Shown: in pieces, positions 24,179-37,841 of the stretch | Layout of the letters: each line of letters opens with the position of its first letter | How positions within the stretch are numbered: position 1 is the stretch's first letter | Source: Anas platyrhynchos | Lineage: Eukaryota > Chordata > Aves > Anseriformes > Anatidae | NCBI RefSeq assembly: GCF_047663525.1 | Contig: NC_092601.1 | Location: forward strand, 17,817,501 to 17,881,500 | Direction of reading: 5' to 3' | Length of the DNA: 64,000 nt | The notes under the pieces: model-generated | What the model was told of the DNA's origin: nothing | Database searches by the model: none | What the model saw: the letters and a program-made list of their open reading frames with translations, nothing else | Program-made: the position numbers and the translations under genes

Positions 24179-26228
24179 CATGAGTGACAGCTGAATATTT
24201 TTGCTCTCCAGGCAAATATTAGATCCTTTATGTTTTTCTCCATCGTGTAGGGACTACTGTTTGGATGGGGGAGGTTTTGTTTCATGCATATTTTCATACA
24301 CTCAGTCAGACTGTTGTTAATAATAAATCTGTGAGAAAGATACCTTCCTCCTCACACAGAGGGAGATCTTTGGTGCTTTGTCTTGGGTCTGCCCTGCAGT
24401 CACCAACATGACCAAAGGTGACTTGGGATGGGTTTGAATCCATAACTGCCTTATGGGGCTTTGCAGCACCTGAGCATCTGTAACATCATTAACTGCATCT
24501 GGCAACTTTACTGAAAGACACTGTAAAGCTCTTCTTTCCCTCCATCCTTCACCTACACAATGTTTGTTACTTGCTCTCAAAATCTTTAACTTTTATTTTT
24601 GTTTTGGCCATCTGCTTTGGTAGTGTTGTATCTATGGATAGCACATACAAGGTTAAAATGATGAGAACTCTTAAAACAAATAGATAAATATTTGCAAATC
24701 ATCGTGGATTACACAGCACCAGTGTTATAAATAGTTTATAATATATTATAATATATTAATCAGAGTTGAAGTGGTGTTTTAATAAATAGTTAGTCAGTGA
24801 TGGCTATCTGTATACATTTATAAAGTTGCATCACTCTATTGTTTTTCACTTTTCTGATGTTTACTGCATCTTTCAGGGTGGTTTGTGGTCTTCAGGACTA
24901 AGAAGAAATATGTTTTTGTTGTTGTTTTGTTTTTCATATATAAAATCTATTTACCATTTATTAAAATACCACTTCCTCCTTATTTACAGTTTATAAATAC
25001 TCAGGTATGAGATGGGATCTTCTTTGTTTTCTTGCTCCTGCTCTCTGGAACAGAACTAACGATGCATGTTGCCTTTCTTGTTTCACTTGCCACTTGCAAC
25101 AAAAATCAGTGGCTTCTGCTTGTGCTTGTGTATCCCCACCTTTCTAAAATGGTCCACTGTGTTAGCCACGCTTGAAATGAACCGGCAACTTTTTGCCAAA
25201 GATTGATTGGCACCAGCGCACAGTTAATTGGTGAGACAGTAGTCACTCAGCTGATCAATTGCAGCTTGGGCTGCATGCCCTTTTTTAAGAGATAATGGGT
25301 TCTTTCGTATACCCAAGGCAGGATGGCTCATCTGTGCATGCTGTACCGAACTCCTGCCGTAATGAGCCACATTTTGAGGCAGTGCCAGAACAGCATAGTG
25401 AGGTTACAGCCATGCCCAGTTTTTGAGTATTTGCCTAGTGTGATTATAATCTCAAAAATTAACTTCAGAGCCAGCATGCTGCAATGATCGTTTAGCGGAC
25501 TTGCTGGCCTTTCTGGCCTTTGGAACCAGATACGAAGAGACAATTACTCTTGGCACCAGGTCACCCCGCTGATGGCTGCGATCTTCAGCCTCCCAGATGT
25601 ACTCGGAGTAACTGAATGGGATTATGATGAAGTTAAATTGGCAAAGACTTGTCCTCTACTTTATTTCATCTGAAGATGAGAATGAAAATAGCCCAGCCTG
25701 GTATTGCCCTCCACAATAACCTGAATCTTTCACTAGTTTTCCACCCCTACAGCTTGGAAATGTTTGTTTTGCTCAGACAGAATACCCTGGAAAGCTATCG
25801 ATGGTGACACTTGACAAACCCAACATGTTTTCTGGTATTATTCCCTGCAGGTAGTGCTTTCACATGTTATCTGTTGTCTGCAGATTTCAGGAGCTATTCT
25901 GAGCCTCACAGCTCTTGGGCACAGACACCATGTCTCATGAGCTCTGTGGGTCATCTTTTTGGGGTGGAACATGCCAGCATCTCACCACTGCAGCCACACC
26001 TTCCAGTCCCATCAAGGAGGAAGTGTTGATCTGTTTCAATCTCTTCATCCCCATTATCTCCCCCACATTTATTTTTTTTTTAAACATGCAAAGCTGTTTC
26101 ATTTCAGAACCAGAACAACTGGGGCATGCTGTAGCTGAGAGCTTTCTTTTTACCTTGGAAAATGCATGTAGCTCTTCTTGGTATCAGTGGGAGGTTTGAA
26201 TACATATTTAATATCAAAGGCTTACATT

Positions 26229-26254
26229 AAAAAAAAAAAAGAAAAAAAAAAAAA
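26229..26254. repeat. Poly-A tract with one G
   Basis: Twenty-six bases of A interrupted by a single G. Confidence 0.85.
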
Positions 26255-29200
26255 GGCTGATGATTCTTGCTGCCCAGCTTTGAGGCATACGAAAGGAACC
26301 AGATTTTGAAGCCACGCTGTGCTCTGATGATCAGGCCAGGCAGTTATACATACAAAACACTCGTTTCTTTTTATAATCCCAGCTGAAAAATGGCAAAAAG
26401 ATTTTAGGGAAGCAAGTACACAAACTACTTATTATCTATGTAATGTTTGTAATGGCAGTCCTCTGCTTTCCTTAATTTCTTCACAATTTACATATAAACG
26501 AGACATCGTATCACTGGGTAGTTTTATTTCTCCAAAACACTGTCAAGTATGTTGACAAAGTTTTAAGAGACTTAAATTAAATATTTGTCCTAGACCCAAA
26601 ATTTATCATTCAGTTTAAGAAGGAACTGATTTCAAGACAAGGTGAGTGCTCTGAGAGCCAGCAGCCCTGCAGAGCTGAAGTCCAGGAGATTCCCACTCTG
26701 GCTACTGTCCTGCCTGAGAAAGCAGCAGTCACTTTTCTCCATAGCTTCCATAAATACGACACAGGGACAGCAGAGCCACTCCTGTGATCCAGTAATCTGT
26801 ACAGAAGTGCTGCTGAACGAACCATAAAACTATTGTAGTCACTCAAAGTTTAAAGGGAAGCCCACCCCAGGGCCCAGTTCTGCCCACATCCGATAAAACT
26901 TGCAGCAGAGATCACATTCAGCAAATGAGAGGTCCACAAGAAGGCAACTTTGTCAGCTGCAGTAATAGTGCAGGCTAATTTAAAGCCATTTAACATCCCT
27001 TGCTTAGTGTTAGCAATAAATTCTGCCATTTAGATGCTCCTTAATTAACATGGGAAAAATAAAACAACCCGTTGCTGTGTCTAAAGGAAATCTTTGAGGT
27101 AACTTAAGTAGACTGAAAGAACTTTTCTAGGACAAAAGATTTTTTAACAGCTACAGATCTAATTAATCCTTTTGTATTATCCTTCTCATTTACTTGTTGC
27201 TTGTTGCTAGGGGAATGGGCAGGGAAAAGGCTGGCAAGGGGCTGTGCGTTCATGCTGCTAATGGCCTGGTGTGTCTGTATTGGCTGTGTCCTGCTCAGCG
27301 TTACTGCTGGAATCGATCCCCTGCAGCTGATAGAGTTTATTGCTGGTCCTCTCCTCTCTTCTTGAGGTCTCCCTGGGTCCGCCTGGGAGAGGAATACCAG
27401 CACCAGGGACAGTCCTTTTTCATGCAAGACAGAACAGATGGAGACCACATGAAAGAATTACAATCTGCCCAGGACCCAGCACGTCCTTACACAGACGAGT
27501 ACAATAAATCCCTGTGTAGTGCCTACATGCACAAGAAAGACTGTCAGATCATGTTTACGCTTTGAAGAGATCCTAAAACCAGCAACCAGCAGAATTTGCA
27601 TTTTAGGCTTTGTTTTGATGCAGAAAATGTGCATCCAAGCATCTGGTTAGTCACCAAACCTTTCTGCGAGCTCCACAGGATGAAGGAGGGAAAAAGAAGC
27701 ACAGGATCCATTAAAAGCAAATGATGGGAGAAAAGCAGTCAGTTGCGGTATTAATAAAGCATTGCTTGCCATCAAAGCTGGATTATTTCAACATCTAATC
27801 AGCTTCATAGCATAAAGAGACTCTGGAGCAAGCATGATTGATGACTCAGATTCTGCTAGAGCTGTTGTAATGAGAGGAGAAATGTGTAATCCTTTCTGTG
27901 GCATTACCCTAAAACTCAGAGGCACTGGAACAAGCTTGGGCATAGAACAAGTGTAAGTCTGAGCAACAACTTTCTCTGCAGACCTAGGGATCCAGTGCCT
28001 GTGATGTTCAGAAATCCTGCCCACAAGCCTACCATAATGTCACCTGGCAGTTATCCTGCCTTACTTCAGACAGCTGTGGCTTAAGCATCTCATCTAAGCC
28101 AGCTCTCTAGCGGCCTTCCCCAGCAGCTAATAAAGATCAAAGTCCCCTGGAGGTGACCCAGACCACTAGCTATGGACACCATCTCAGGAATCAGGGACTT
28201 GCAGATCCACACTGCACAGCACCTGATTTTACTGCACAGGAGTTGGAGCTTGGAGGCAGAGGAGAGGGAAAAATGTGATGGGGAAAGGGAGGGACCAAAA
28301 AGTTGGAGTAAAAGCTGTTTCCAAACTTTGGTCCCTCTAAATCATTGCATATCCTAATATATCTTGGTTGACTGTATCTTCTTTGCAGCTTTTAATGCCC
28401 GTTTCTTTCTACTTACGAGTTTTTTGTCATATTTGCATTTGAGTCACTTAAATGCTTCCTTTTATCTATTGTGTATAAATTTCCTTATGGATGTCACAGA
28501 ACGGTAGCTATACTTAAAGTAGAAGGACACAAAGAAAAGTATCAGAAGGCACAGATAAAGCCACTAGCTGATGTATTCAAGCTGATTTATTACCCATTGT
28601 CAGATTTAGAGGTTCAAAATTATGTTAAAACAATTTACAGTGACACTTAGAGCTGCAAAAGAGAAATCAGGGATGCTCTGCCAAATCTGTGTGCCATCGT
28701 CTATCATTTATCAGTCTGATCCAGTCAATCATCTAACTTAATTCACCATCTTTGTAAAGGCAACTATTATCTTAAGGTCTAAATGCCACATCTGTATAGA
28801 CTCGAAACCCATATTTCAACGTTTGTCTGGCATGGATAAGTAGTTGCATGCTAGGAGGACTGGCTTCTCCACTGGTTTTACCGGGAGTTTATCATTTTCC
28901 ATCAGCTTTTCATCTGAACTAACTGTAAATAAATTAGATCAGTATACATAATATTTAGAGAGTAAGTGTGAGGCTGGAAGGCACTGCAAATTAAGCAAAA
29001 TACATACCAAGCTAGAAAGTGCTTTTATAGGCAGCCTAGCGGGAGATAATGCATACACATATTAATTAATTGTGACTGTAGGCACCGAGCAATAACACAA
29101 GTGCTGGAATAGCTCAAGGCATTCACAGCTACGCTTCCTGGGGCACAGAGATTCCACTCCTCACTGAAGTTTTGACAGGGAGGAAAGGGGAAGCATCTAA

Positions 29201-30894
29201 TTTTATACAAACGGGGGCTCTGAAGTATTTCAGTGGTGTTTGTTGTTTCATTACCGTGGATATATAGCAAAGCATTGTCAAATCCAGGCCTCTTAAAATC
29301 GAGATTTAAACCGGTCTTCCTTCTTGCACGGTTATGGTTCCTGGGAACCTCATCAAAAAGCAGGACCCTTGTGCTCAGCGCTGGCCAAGCCCTAGCGGTT
29401 TGTTGCAGACACAATATCAGATCTCACTGAGATATTAGATTTGATGCACAGATTTCCTGAAGAGATCCAGGTGAGTGCTAGGAATTGAATACATACATGG
29501 CAAAGCAATCCTTTCCCTGTCTAAATTGAGAAGAGAAAGAAGGAAACATAGAAAACGTGTCCCAAAGGGACAGTGAATTAACAGAATCAGAAACAAACCA
29601 AACCTAAACAAGCCTGCATTCAAAATACACCTGCCCCTTAAAGCACGCCTCTTCCATTCCCTCACATATGTCTCCATCCATAGCGACAAGGCAAGCCTAT
29701 TTTACCTGACATTTGTAAGAAGTATTTTCTTACATATTTTTGCCAAATGCTAGATCTGCTTATAGAGATAAAAATGCCAACTGTTTTCAAAGGACTGGAT
29801 TTGCTCTTCCCATCCAAAAGCCGAAAAAGCCACGGTGCAAACAAGTATTACCTGGATTTCTTGGCAACTCTGAAGGCAGAATATGACATTCTTAATGAGA
29901 CTCCTTATGCTCTACCATCCCACCAAGCCCAAAATGAGGGCTCATGTTTATTCCTTGGGTGTTTGCTGCAAAGGCTCCATTCCAGCTCCTATTACAATCT
30001 CAGGAAGGACGAGGAATGCAGAAGGGAATTGTACCAGGTCTTGCAAGAATAATGTGCCATTGTACTCCTGCAGAAGGAGAAAATACACAATAGTTCACCA
30101 GCGTCTTCCACCTGTTCATTTTATCTTGACTAGCTTTGAGATCCTGCCAGGTATGCATTAACCAACTAGAGGAGGCTACCTTGCAATAGTGTCTTTACAT
30201 CTCTTTGGATGTTAGAGGAAATAGCTAGAGATGCTGGAGCAAATAGCATGAATTAATTCAAATCTATTTTGCAACAGGCTCTGGCAAGAGCTTTGGGGCA
30301 CCAAAGGAAAGCTGAGCTCATACACTAACTAGTATTTGTAAAGTGTGTATCTATGACTTTTGCACATGTCCTATACAGATATACAGCATTCATTTTAAAA
30401 GGATTCAGATTTTGTGGAAGATTTCCAAAAATTGCATGTCAGCCAAGTAGGTGTTTCATTGAAGTTAAAGCACAGTCTTGGTAGGTGCATTTTTTTCCCT
30501 CCCTCATTGCCCAGAGTGGCCTTGTCTAGTATTTCACCATCCCTGAATGCAAAGACTGGGATGGACTGACTGTCTGTGGGATCTTTCAGGAAAAAAGGAT
30601 GAGGAGCAAGAATTTACACTTTAAGATTTCTGGAAAAATCCCTATACAACAGGGCTATATTACTTAGTGTCCAGGAATTAAAAAAAAAAAAAAGCAAAAG
30701 AAGAGACCTACCTAAATAACCAGTTCATCCCCTTTTTGTCCCAAGATAGAAAAGGGACCAACATTTGCAGCCTCTAACCTTTGGTTCCTCAGACACATTC
30801 CTGTGAACACCTTTCTATCGTGATGCTTTAAAAATATGGTAATTATTGAGGAATACCTTGCCTATTATTTCCATACATTGTTATTGTCTGTGCA

Positions 30895-30985
30895 TTAATT
30901 AGCATAATTCCACTAGAGCAATTCTCAAATGTCCAAAAGCCAGCAAAGCTATTATTAAATTTAATGCAAATTAAAACAATTCTGT
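30895..30985. promoter_or_regulatory. Candidate conserved non-coding element with an octamer site
   Basis: A perfect POU octamer, ATGCAAAT (30964-30971), lies in an AT-rich stretch with several ATTA homeodomain cores (ATTAATTAG near 30895) and ACAAT/ATTGT SOX-like cores. The texture resembles developmental enhancers, but conservation cannot be judged from one sequence. Confidence 0.22.
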
Positions 30986-33900
30986 ATAATAATAATAATA
31001 TTTTTTATTTACTGAAAATCCTGCATAGCACAGCAGATGTCCAGGTTTTGCATCAAACAACTCCCCTCCATCCTGCTGTAACTGATTTAAATGATACTCA
31101 TTGCTGAGTATCTGGCAACCATCTTCTTCCGTAGCATCCACTCTTTTGTGTTGTTACTTATTGAATTAGACATCCTGAAGTGAGACTGCTGTGTCAGATG
31201 CACCCAGGACGCCGGGTGAGTGCTGGGATGGATGTCATACTCACTAAGATGACTAAATTACCTTGTCGGGGAACATTATGGATAAGGTTGAAGTCACTTC
31301 TTAGGGAATGCAGGATGCTTTGTAATGCACTTCTGCAGGGCTAAAATTCCTTGTGTGCAAGTCTTCGTGTTCTCAGTTTGCGCTTTCCTACAACCCAAAA
31401 GCCCTCTGGACAGGCGGATTGCGAGGTGATGGCAAAGCCAGCTGCAAGCTGGAGGCACAGCAAGGCTGTGTGTTTGCACAGGTGGTTAAACCCCAGAACC
31501 GAGACAGAAGTACTCGATGTGATCTTGTGGTTGAGCTGAGCTAATACCTCATTGCTGCCACTGGAAGCTCTCATCTTCCTCCTGTGTCTGCCCTGGTGCT
31601 CATGAACCTGTTCATCAAGGTGGTTTAGCTCACTGACCTGGCAGAAAACTTGCCTGGTGTTTCCACTGAAGCCTCTGAGTTGTAGGGGAGGCAGCACTGG
31701 GGAAGGGGAATAGGGGCAGTGGGGGCAGCAGGATCACCCCATTCAACAACGGGGAGTCCTGAGACCACTCTGAGTATATCTCAGCCAAACCCCAGTTTCT
31801 TGGCTGAAGAAACTGGCTCAATGATCTGGAAGCCTTTAAATGCATGTCAGAAACCATGTGAAATAGCTGAGTGTACTTGTCACTGAGTCACATCTGTGCA
31901 CTTACATATGCAGGAGGGTTTCCCCCCTAATAACACAGGGAGCTCGTTTGCATATGCTGCTGGTTATGTCTCTAAAATATAATGAGGGTAAGAAAAGCAA
32001 AAGTCCTGCCTGGAATTTTAAGTGAATAGTTATGTGTCTCTCCTGTAACCTGCATAAGCTTTCCTCATTTGGGCAGGATTAAATCTACACCACTTAAGGA
32101 ATCTCTGAAGGTAAATGGATCCGAAAGTAATAGTAATAGCCGTTTATTTCCCAGCAGCTGATAGTTCTCCCCCCCAGCAGTGACAGCCGGTGATTTGTGG
32201 TAGAGATCACACCCTGCTCCCTGCAAGTGGTGGCGAACAACATGATGTTGTGTTACTGCCCTCCTGCAATAATGCAAGGACATGTCTAAATTGATCTCTG
32301 CTCGCTCCCATTTGGGAAAGTGCTTGAGCCAGTCCCGCGGCAGCCAGCGAGGCTGTCTGACTGTGGACTGACATGTTCCCAGTAAAAGAATTTATGCTGT
32401 AGACATGAATGCATTTTGCTAATGGAGATTATCCTTGGGCATGGGTAAAAATCGCAGCAGATCTGAGCGTGGGTCAGCTTGTACAGCCGTCACTGGCTGA
32501 GCTGTTTGGGGGAATTCACTCATCGTGTGCCTCTTCAGAGCACTTTACCTGGTTACCTCTGTTAGCAGTGGTCTATAGCACTTAATTCGTGAGCAGAATT
32601 AGATTTATGAGAGGTGTGCCAGAGACAAATTGGAGACTGTGCTGTCTGGCCAGGCATCGGCGTCCAGCCGGTGTCAGACAGCAAAATAGTTGAGAGTGTC
32701 TGGAGGACGAAAACAGCCTCCCGAAATCCAGCTCGGCAGTCTCGCAGGCAGAGGAGGGGATGCCCCCGGTGCCGTTCCTCCCCAGGGTTCCTCTGGCTGC
32801 CCTGTGACCCCCCCAGCACTGCTGCAGCCCAGGGCCCAGCTCCAGTCCCCAACCAGCCGAGCGATTTTTTGTTTTGTTTTGTTTTTATGCATGTGTGTGC
32901 CCTCAGTTACTGCAACATGTGGGCTCTGGGCTTCAGTTGGATAAACAAACACGTGTTTTAGTTTTAGCAGCTGGCAGTGGATAACACTGGCAGGATCAGA
33001 AAAAGAGGAGCACGTAACGACCCAAAGTGCTGCCTCTGCTCTGAGCATGAAGCCTGGGACCAGCACAATGTGTGTGAACCAGCCACAACAGAGCTGGATT
33101 TCATAGGTTTCATGAAATTTCTGTGCCAAGGGTCAGACAGCGGTAAATTAGACCCAGGCACTGATGTAGTGACATGCAGCAAAATCCAAGGTAGCTTACT
33201 GTGGGGTCAAAAGAAAGAAAACAAAAGCCAAACTTTGTTTCCTTTCCTACCCATCCCAAGAAACAAGAAAAAAAAAAAAGGACTTCACGTGTCATAAAAT
33301 TAATCGTTTTCAAAATAATAAATTGAGGAACTATTTATGTTTAATTATCCATCCTGGAGGATAGAAAAGATCTGACAAGTTCTTAATGCTTCCACTACAT
33401 GCTTTGGTAGACAGCGGGTGCTTTGGGGTGTACAGGGAGCATCTCTGTGCTTGTTTTGCAATGAGCCTCCCTTCTTGCGTCTGTCCCATCTTGCCAGCAT
33501 TTCATTCTGCACTTCTCACGGCAGGGGACCTGCTGATTACTCTCCTCTAATTGAGTTTGGGTAATGAAAGTCACTGAAAATGTCTTTCATGTTGTATGTT
33601 GTCATATATCTCATTAAACCATTAGATTTGTTCTAGACCCCTTTAAAAAGAGGCCGGAGGGGAAAAAAGAGCAATTTGCTAATATTTTTCACATGTTTCC
33701 AGAGAAACTGCACAGCATAATTACAGCTGCTTTTGCATTATTTAACCTGCCTACACACCCTTGGGCTTTGAAGAGAGAAAGTCAGACAAGATACCGAAGA
33801 GCTGTTTTGTCACATACAGTTGTGTGAGGGATGAGGTTAATGAGGGGGACAGAGATTTTAGGAATATTCACAAATGCAAGTTTTCTTGGGTTAGTTGAAG

Positions 33901-35314
33901 ATTGTCTGGGTACAGGAGAGGGCATAATGTGTTAATGCCAAGATCAGACCAGACTGGGACCTCTCCAAAGGGATGCTGTATCTAGCTCTCCCTTAGCACT
34001 TCACTGCTTGCTTTCACGAGCTCACCTTTTCGTGCACAATTTACATCTTTCTGTGCTTGTATTTCATTTGTAACAATGCTATCTGCTAAAAAAGCTATTA
34101 CAGCAGCCGAAAGAACTCCCTGATTTTTAAGGAGAAGACACTACAGCTCCCTACTGTCCGCAGCCCAGCACAGCCAGCCCTCTGAGGTATTCCCTGCCGC
34201 TTGGCACTGCCTTTCCCTCGCTGGGGAATGGCTCAGCAGGTGTCTGTCCCTAGCTGGTGAACTGCTTTAGGTGCTGGTGCTCAGCGCCAGAGCTGGGCTC
34301 AGCACACCTCACACATCCAGCACCACAGCAAAATTATTAGCAGCTGAGATCGTGCCTGAGACCTGCATCCTGAATCCCTTCTGAGCCTGGCTTTGCTAGC
34401 TGCAAAGTAGCTGAGTGATTCATCGCCAGCCAGAAAAGGTTTTCACAAGCTGACGGCCGAGGCTGGCCCTTTGCTTTGGAAAGATCCCATCGCCGGGGGT
34501 GTTGTGGTGCCCTGCTCTAACAAACCCCAGAGACAAGGTGTGAATGCACAGCGGTGCTCCCGGCACCCAGAACCCCAGCAGGTAGAAGCAGGAGCTCGAG
34601 TATGTGGAATTTAACTTTCCCTAATATCACCCCATTTGCTTTATGTCAGACTGTGTTTATCTTCCACTGCTCACATTTAAATGTCAGAGTATCGGCATGT
34701 CTAAATTCCTCTTCTCACAGATGGAAACTGTCGATTTTTAAACACAAAAGGCACTGGGGAATGTGATATACATATTACCCTGGCACAGAGTTTAACCTTT
34801 AAAGCCTGTTCTTTAAGAACCCGCTTTAGGATAAAGCCAATCACTTCAATAAAATGATAATTTGCTCCTATATAGCTCCTGGATCTTAAAGAAACTGTAA
34901 GTACTTTGCAAAAGATAAAAGCAGCATAAAGCAGGATCTTAATAATATTAATTAATGTGCAAGATAATGGAGGAATAAAAGTTTATGCTTCCTTTGTGCT
35001 TTGGGGTCTTCCTGGCAGTGGCACTGCAAGGCAATAAACTGGAGGAGGGCTCAGGCAGCGCCTGGGCAGGTGACCCTTGGCACTCCTGATTTTCTCAAAA
35101 TATTAAAAATATATATACATATAAAATAAAAATCAAAAATAACCATGAGCCCACTTGCTGGAATTTGAGCATCTCACTCTGACTCTCTGGCTTGCCGCCC
35201 CTTGCATCTGCCGTGCACTTGGAGTCTCTCCGGCTGGAAGAACCACCAGAAGTTCCATGTCAGACTCCAGCCAATGCAAGAACTGAACTTGACCACTTAT
35301 TTTCAGGGTATTTC

Positions 35315-35345
<31 letters not shown>
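35315..35345. repeat. (TTTA)7 tetranucleotide microsatellite
   Basis: Seven uninterrupted TTTA units, about 31 bases. Confidence 0.92.
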
Positions 35346-35347
<2 letters not shown>

Positions 35348-37089
35348 CCAGCCGGGCACACCATAACAGAAAAATAAAATAAGGCTCAGTAAATGAGCAG
35401 ATACTTTAGAAAAATCTGTTTGCTTTGGGCTTTTTGTGAAAGATGAAAGCAATTTTGCCATGTTTGTCTCCCAGAAGCTCGTGTGCCTTTTGGGTGATTG
35501 TGGCTGGTTCCTAAAACAAGTCAATCTGAGTGACTGGGGGGACAAGGGAGCTGAGGGACATTATTTTAAAAGACAAAATGCATTTAGCTGGATATTCTCG
35601 GCTTGCTTGGCTCATCACTTTACAGGGTGTGGGACATAAAAACAGTGCTTGCCACTTAGTGTGTCCTGGGGCAAAGCTAGGTAAGGTGTAAGCAGGATAG
35701 CTGGGATGGGGAAATTGTTCCCATGTATTTTTGACACTTGCTACACATCCGTCCTTGCCAAGAAACAAATACCAGGGATGTTTTACTACCACAATCTCAG
35801 GGCCATTAAAAGCCACCACTCAAAGGAACAAGATTTCACTGGCTTGGACATCAGGTAGAAGTCTATATGGATTCCTTTAATTTGGGTAATACCTCTCTCT
35901 CTCTTCTTTAGAGAAATATGCTTCTATTTCGTGGTGGGAAAATCTCTCTCTTGCTTTCATTGATGGAGCCCAAGAGATATCTCCACCAATTACCATGTTA
36001 TTAGCTCTTTTAAAGGACAAAAACAAATGGGCAATTGAGGTTTGATTGCATTACAGAATGGTCTTTTTTTCCTCTGTTTATTTTTGTCAGCTGGGTCTAG
36101 GTAATATATTCCAGGAAATGAGACAGTGGTGCTGTCTGGGGGCAAGTTTAGCTCAGATGGGTCTGCACTGGCTTTTTGTCTCAGCTCTGCTGAGACCCTC
36201 CAGAGTTTCATCCTCAGCCCTGCCGTGGCTGCCTGACTCGCCCTCGCTTTCATCTCTGCCAACTTCGTCGTGAAGCTGTATTGAGAAAATGCAATTTCTC
36301 AAGGTATGGGAAAAGGGTTGCTCACATGCAGGAGTGGAAACAAAGTCTGGGATCAGTCCCAAGCTCCCTGCATTATGATGGGCAAGCAGCTTCAGAGACT
36401 CTCTGAGCACTGTGGCTCAAATGCTGGCTGGTCCTGTGCACCTGGGGACCCCAAGCAGCCCTGGGCTGCTGCTCTAGGGGGCTCTGAGTTTTTACGTAAA
36501 TTGGAGAGAGGCAGATTCTGCCAAGGCTCATGCAGACCAGCAGGTATTAAAGGCAGGACCGACACTGTTCATCCCTTGCAGAGTTGGGTGTGAATTCAAT
36601 GTGCTGCCTTTCCCACTGATCCCTGAAAAGCATTCCTGTAACTGCTCACTGATGTCTGAGTGGCACAAGTAACCGCTCAATTAAAGCACAATGAAATGCT
36701 TGTTTGATACCCTTCATTAGAACAAAGCTATTTGGCAGGAAAAGGTGAAGAACGGGTAAAATAGTCTACTAATTGCATTATATTTCATCCTCCAGCACTG
36801 TAGCCTCCTCCTTTATAATTAGAGTAACTCCAAGGTAGAGATTTCCTGAGATGAGCGGGACGAGTAGCGGCGTGCGGTGCTGCTGAGGAGGCAGGAAGTT
36901 TTTGTGCTGGTGCTAGTAGCAGAAGGGCTAGGTGGGACAAATGCCCAGGGTGGCACGGCGTGGCTGAAATGCGGCTGTCAGCACAAGTGCAGAGCTCTGC
37001 CGGCACACAGCTGCGGTGGCCAGATGCTATGTAAGCTGATTTGCTGGGTAATTTTATGGATCGTCTCTAAAATATGGCTGTTGGGCAGT

Positions 37090-37186
37090 GATAAGCCTGC
37101 GACTTTATCTGCAAAACAGGGTTGTTATTTATCTAGATTGATTGGATTAGAAAGTCAAGACCTTTAATTAAAGAGTCCCGTAATCC
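37090..37186. promoter_or_regulatory. Candidate enhancer: three GATA sites and two bicoid-class homeobox sites
   Basis: WGATAR matches occur at 37089-37095 (TGATAAG), 37105-37110 and 37129-37134 (both TTATCT, minus strand), within 46 bases. They are followed by GGATTA (37144-37149) and TAATCC (37181-37186), sites of the Otx/Pitx/Goosecoid class. The surroundings have balanced base composition without simple repeats. Function is inferred from motif density only. Confidence 0.3.
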
Positions 37187-37818
37187 AAAATCAAAATAAT
37201 ACAAGTTGCTGCCCAGCACAGGGACTGGGTCTTCCTTATAGCAGCTGGGCCCTGTCTGCCCCCGTGGGCCCGTTCATGCTCTTAATGCTTTCTGTCCAAC
37301 TCCACGCACAGACTGGATTTTTAATAAAATCTCTGATATTGAATTCACCAGCTCACAACAGCATACGCTCTACAGACAGCTTTCTGAAGAGGTGATCGCA
37401 GCTATTGCATGATTTCCAAGCATCCAGGTGGAAGTCACCCCCAAAAATGGATCCCCCCTGCCAAGTGCTTTAATGTACAGTGCGGTGGGGGCTGCATCTG
37501 CTCGTGTCCCAGCAGTGGCTGCTCTGAAGGGTGCAAGGTAACGGAGCAAAATGGACCTGTGCCTGCAAAGATTGCTCCAGCCCCTCGTGGAGCCGTCTGC
37601 CAGCACCTCCCTCTCTTCCCCAGCACAGGCAAATTCCACAGGGGAAAAAGAGCAAATCCTTGACCCCCTTACAGCTAACACCGGGATTCAAAATCTGTCC
37701 TGTTAGCGTTTGCATCAAAGCACGCCACTGCCTTGCTTTTAAAATGAGGACGATGATGATTTTTTTTACCCTCTCTTCCCTTTCTTTGAGCAGCTGGAAT
37801 ATTTTAGCCTGTCCCTTT

Positions 37819-37841
37819 ATATATATATATATATATATATT
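37819..37841. repeat. (TA)11 microsatellite
   Basis: Uninterrupted TA alternation, 23 bases. Confidence 0.92.
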
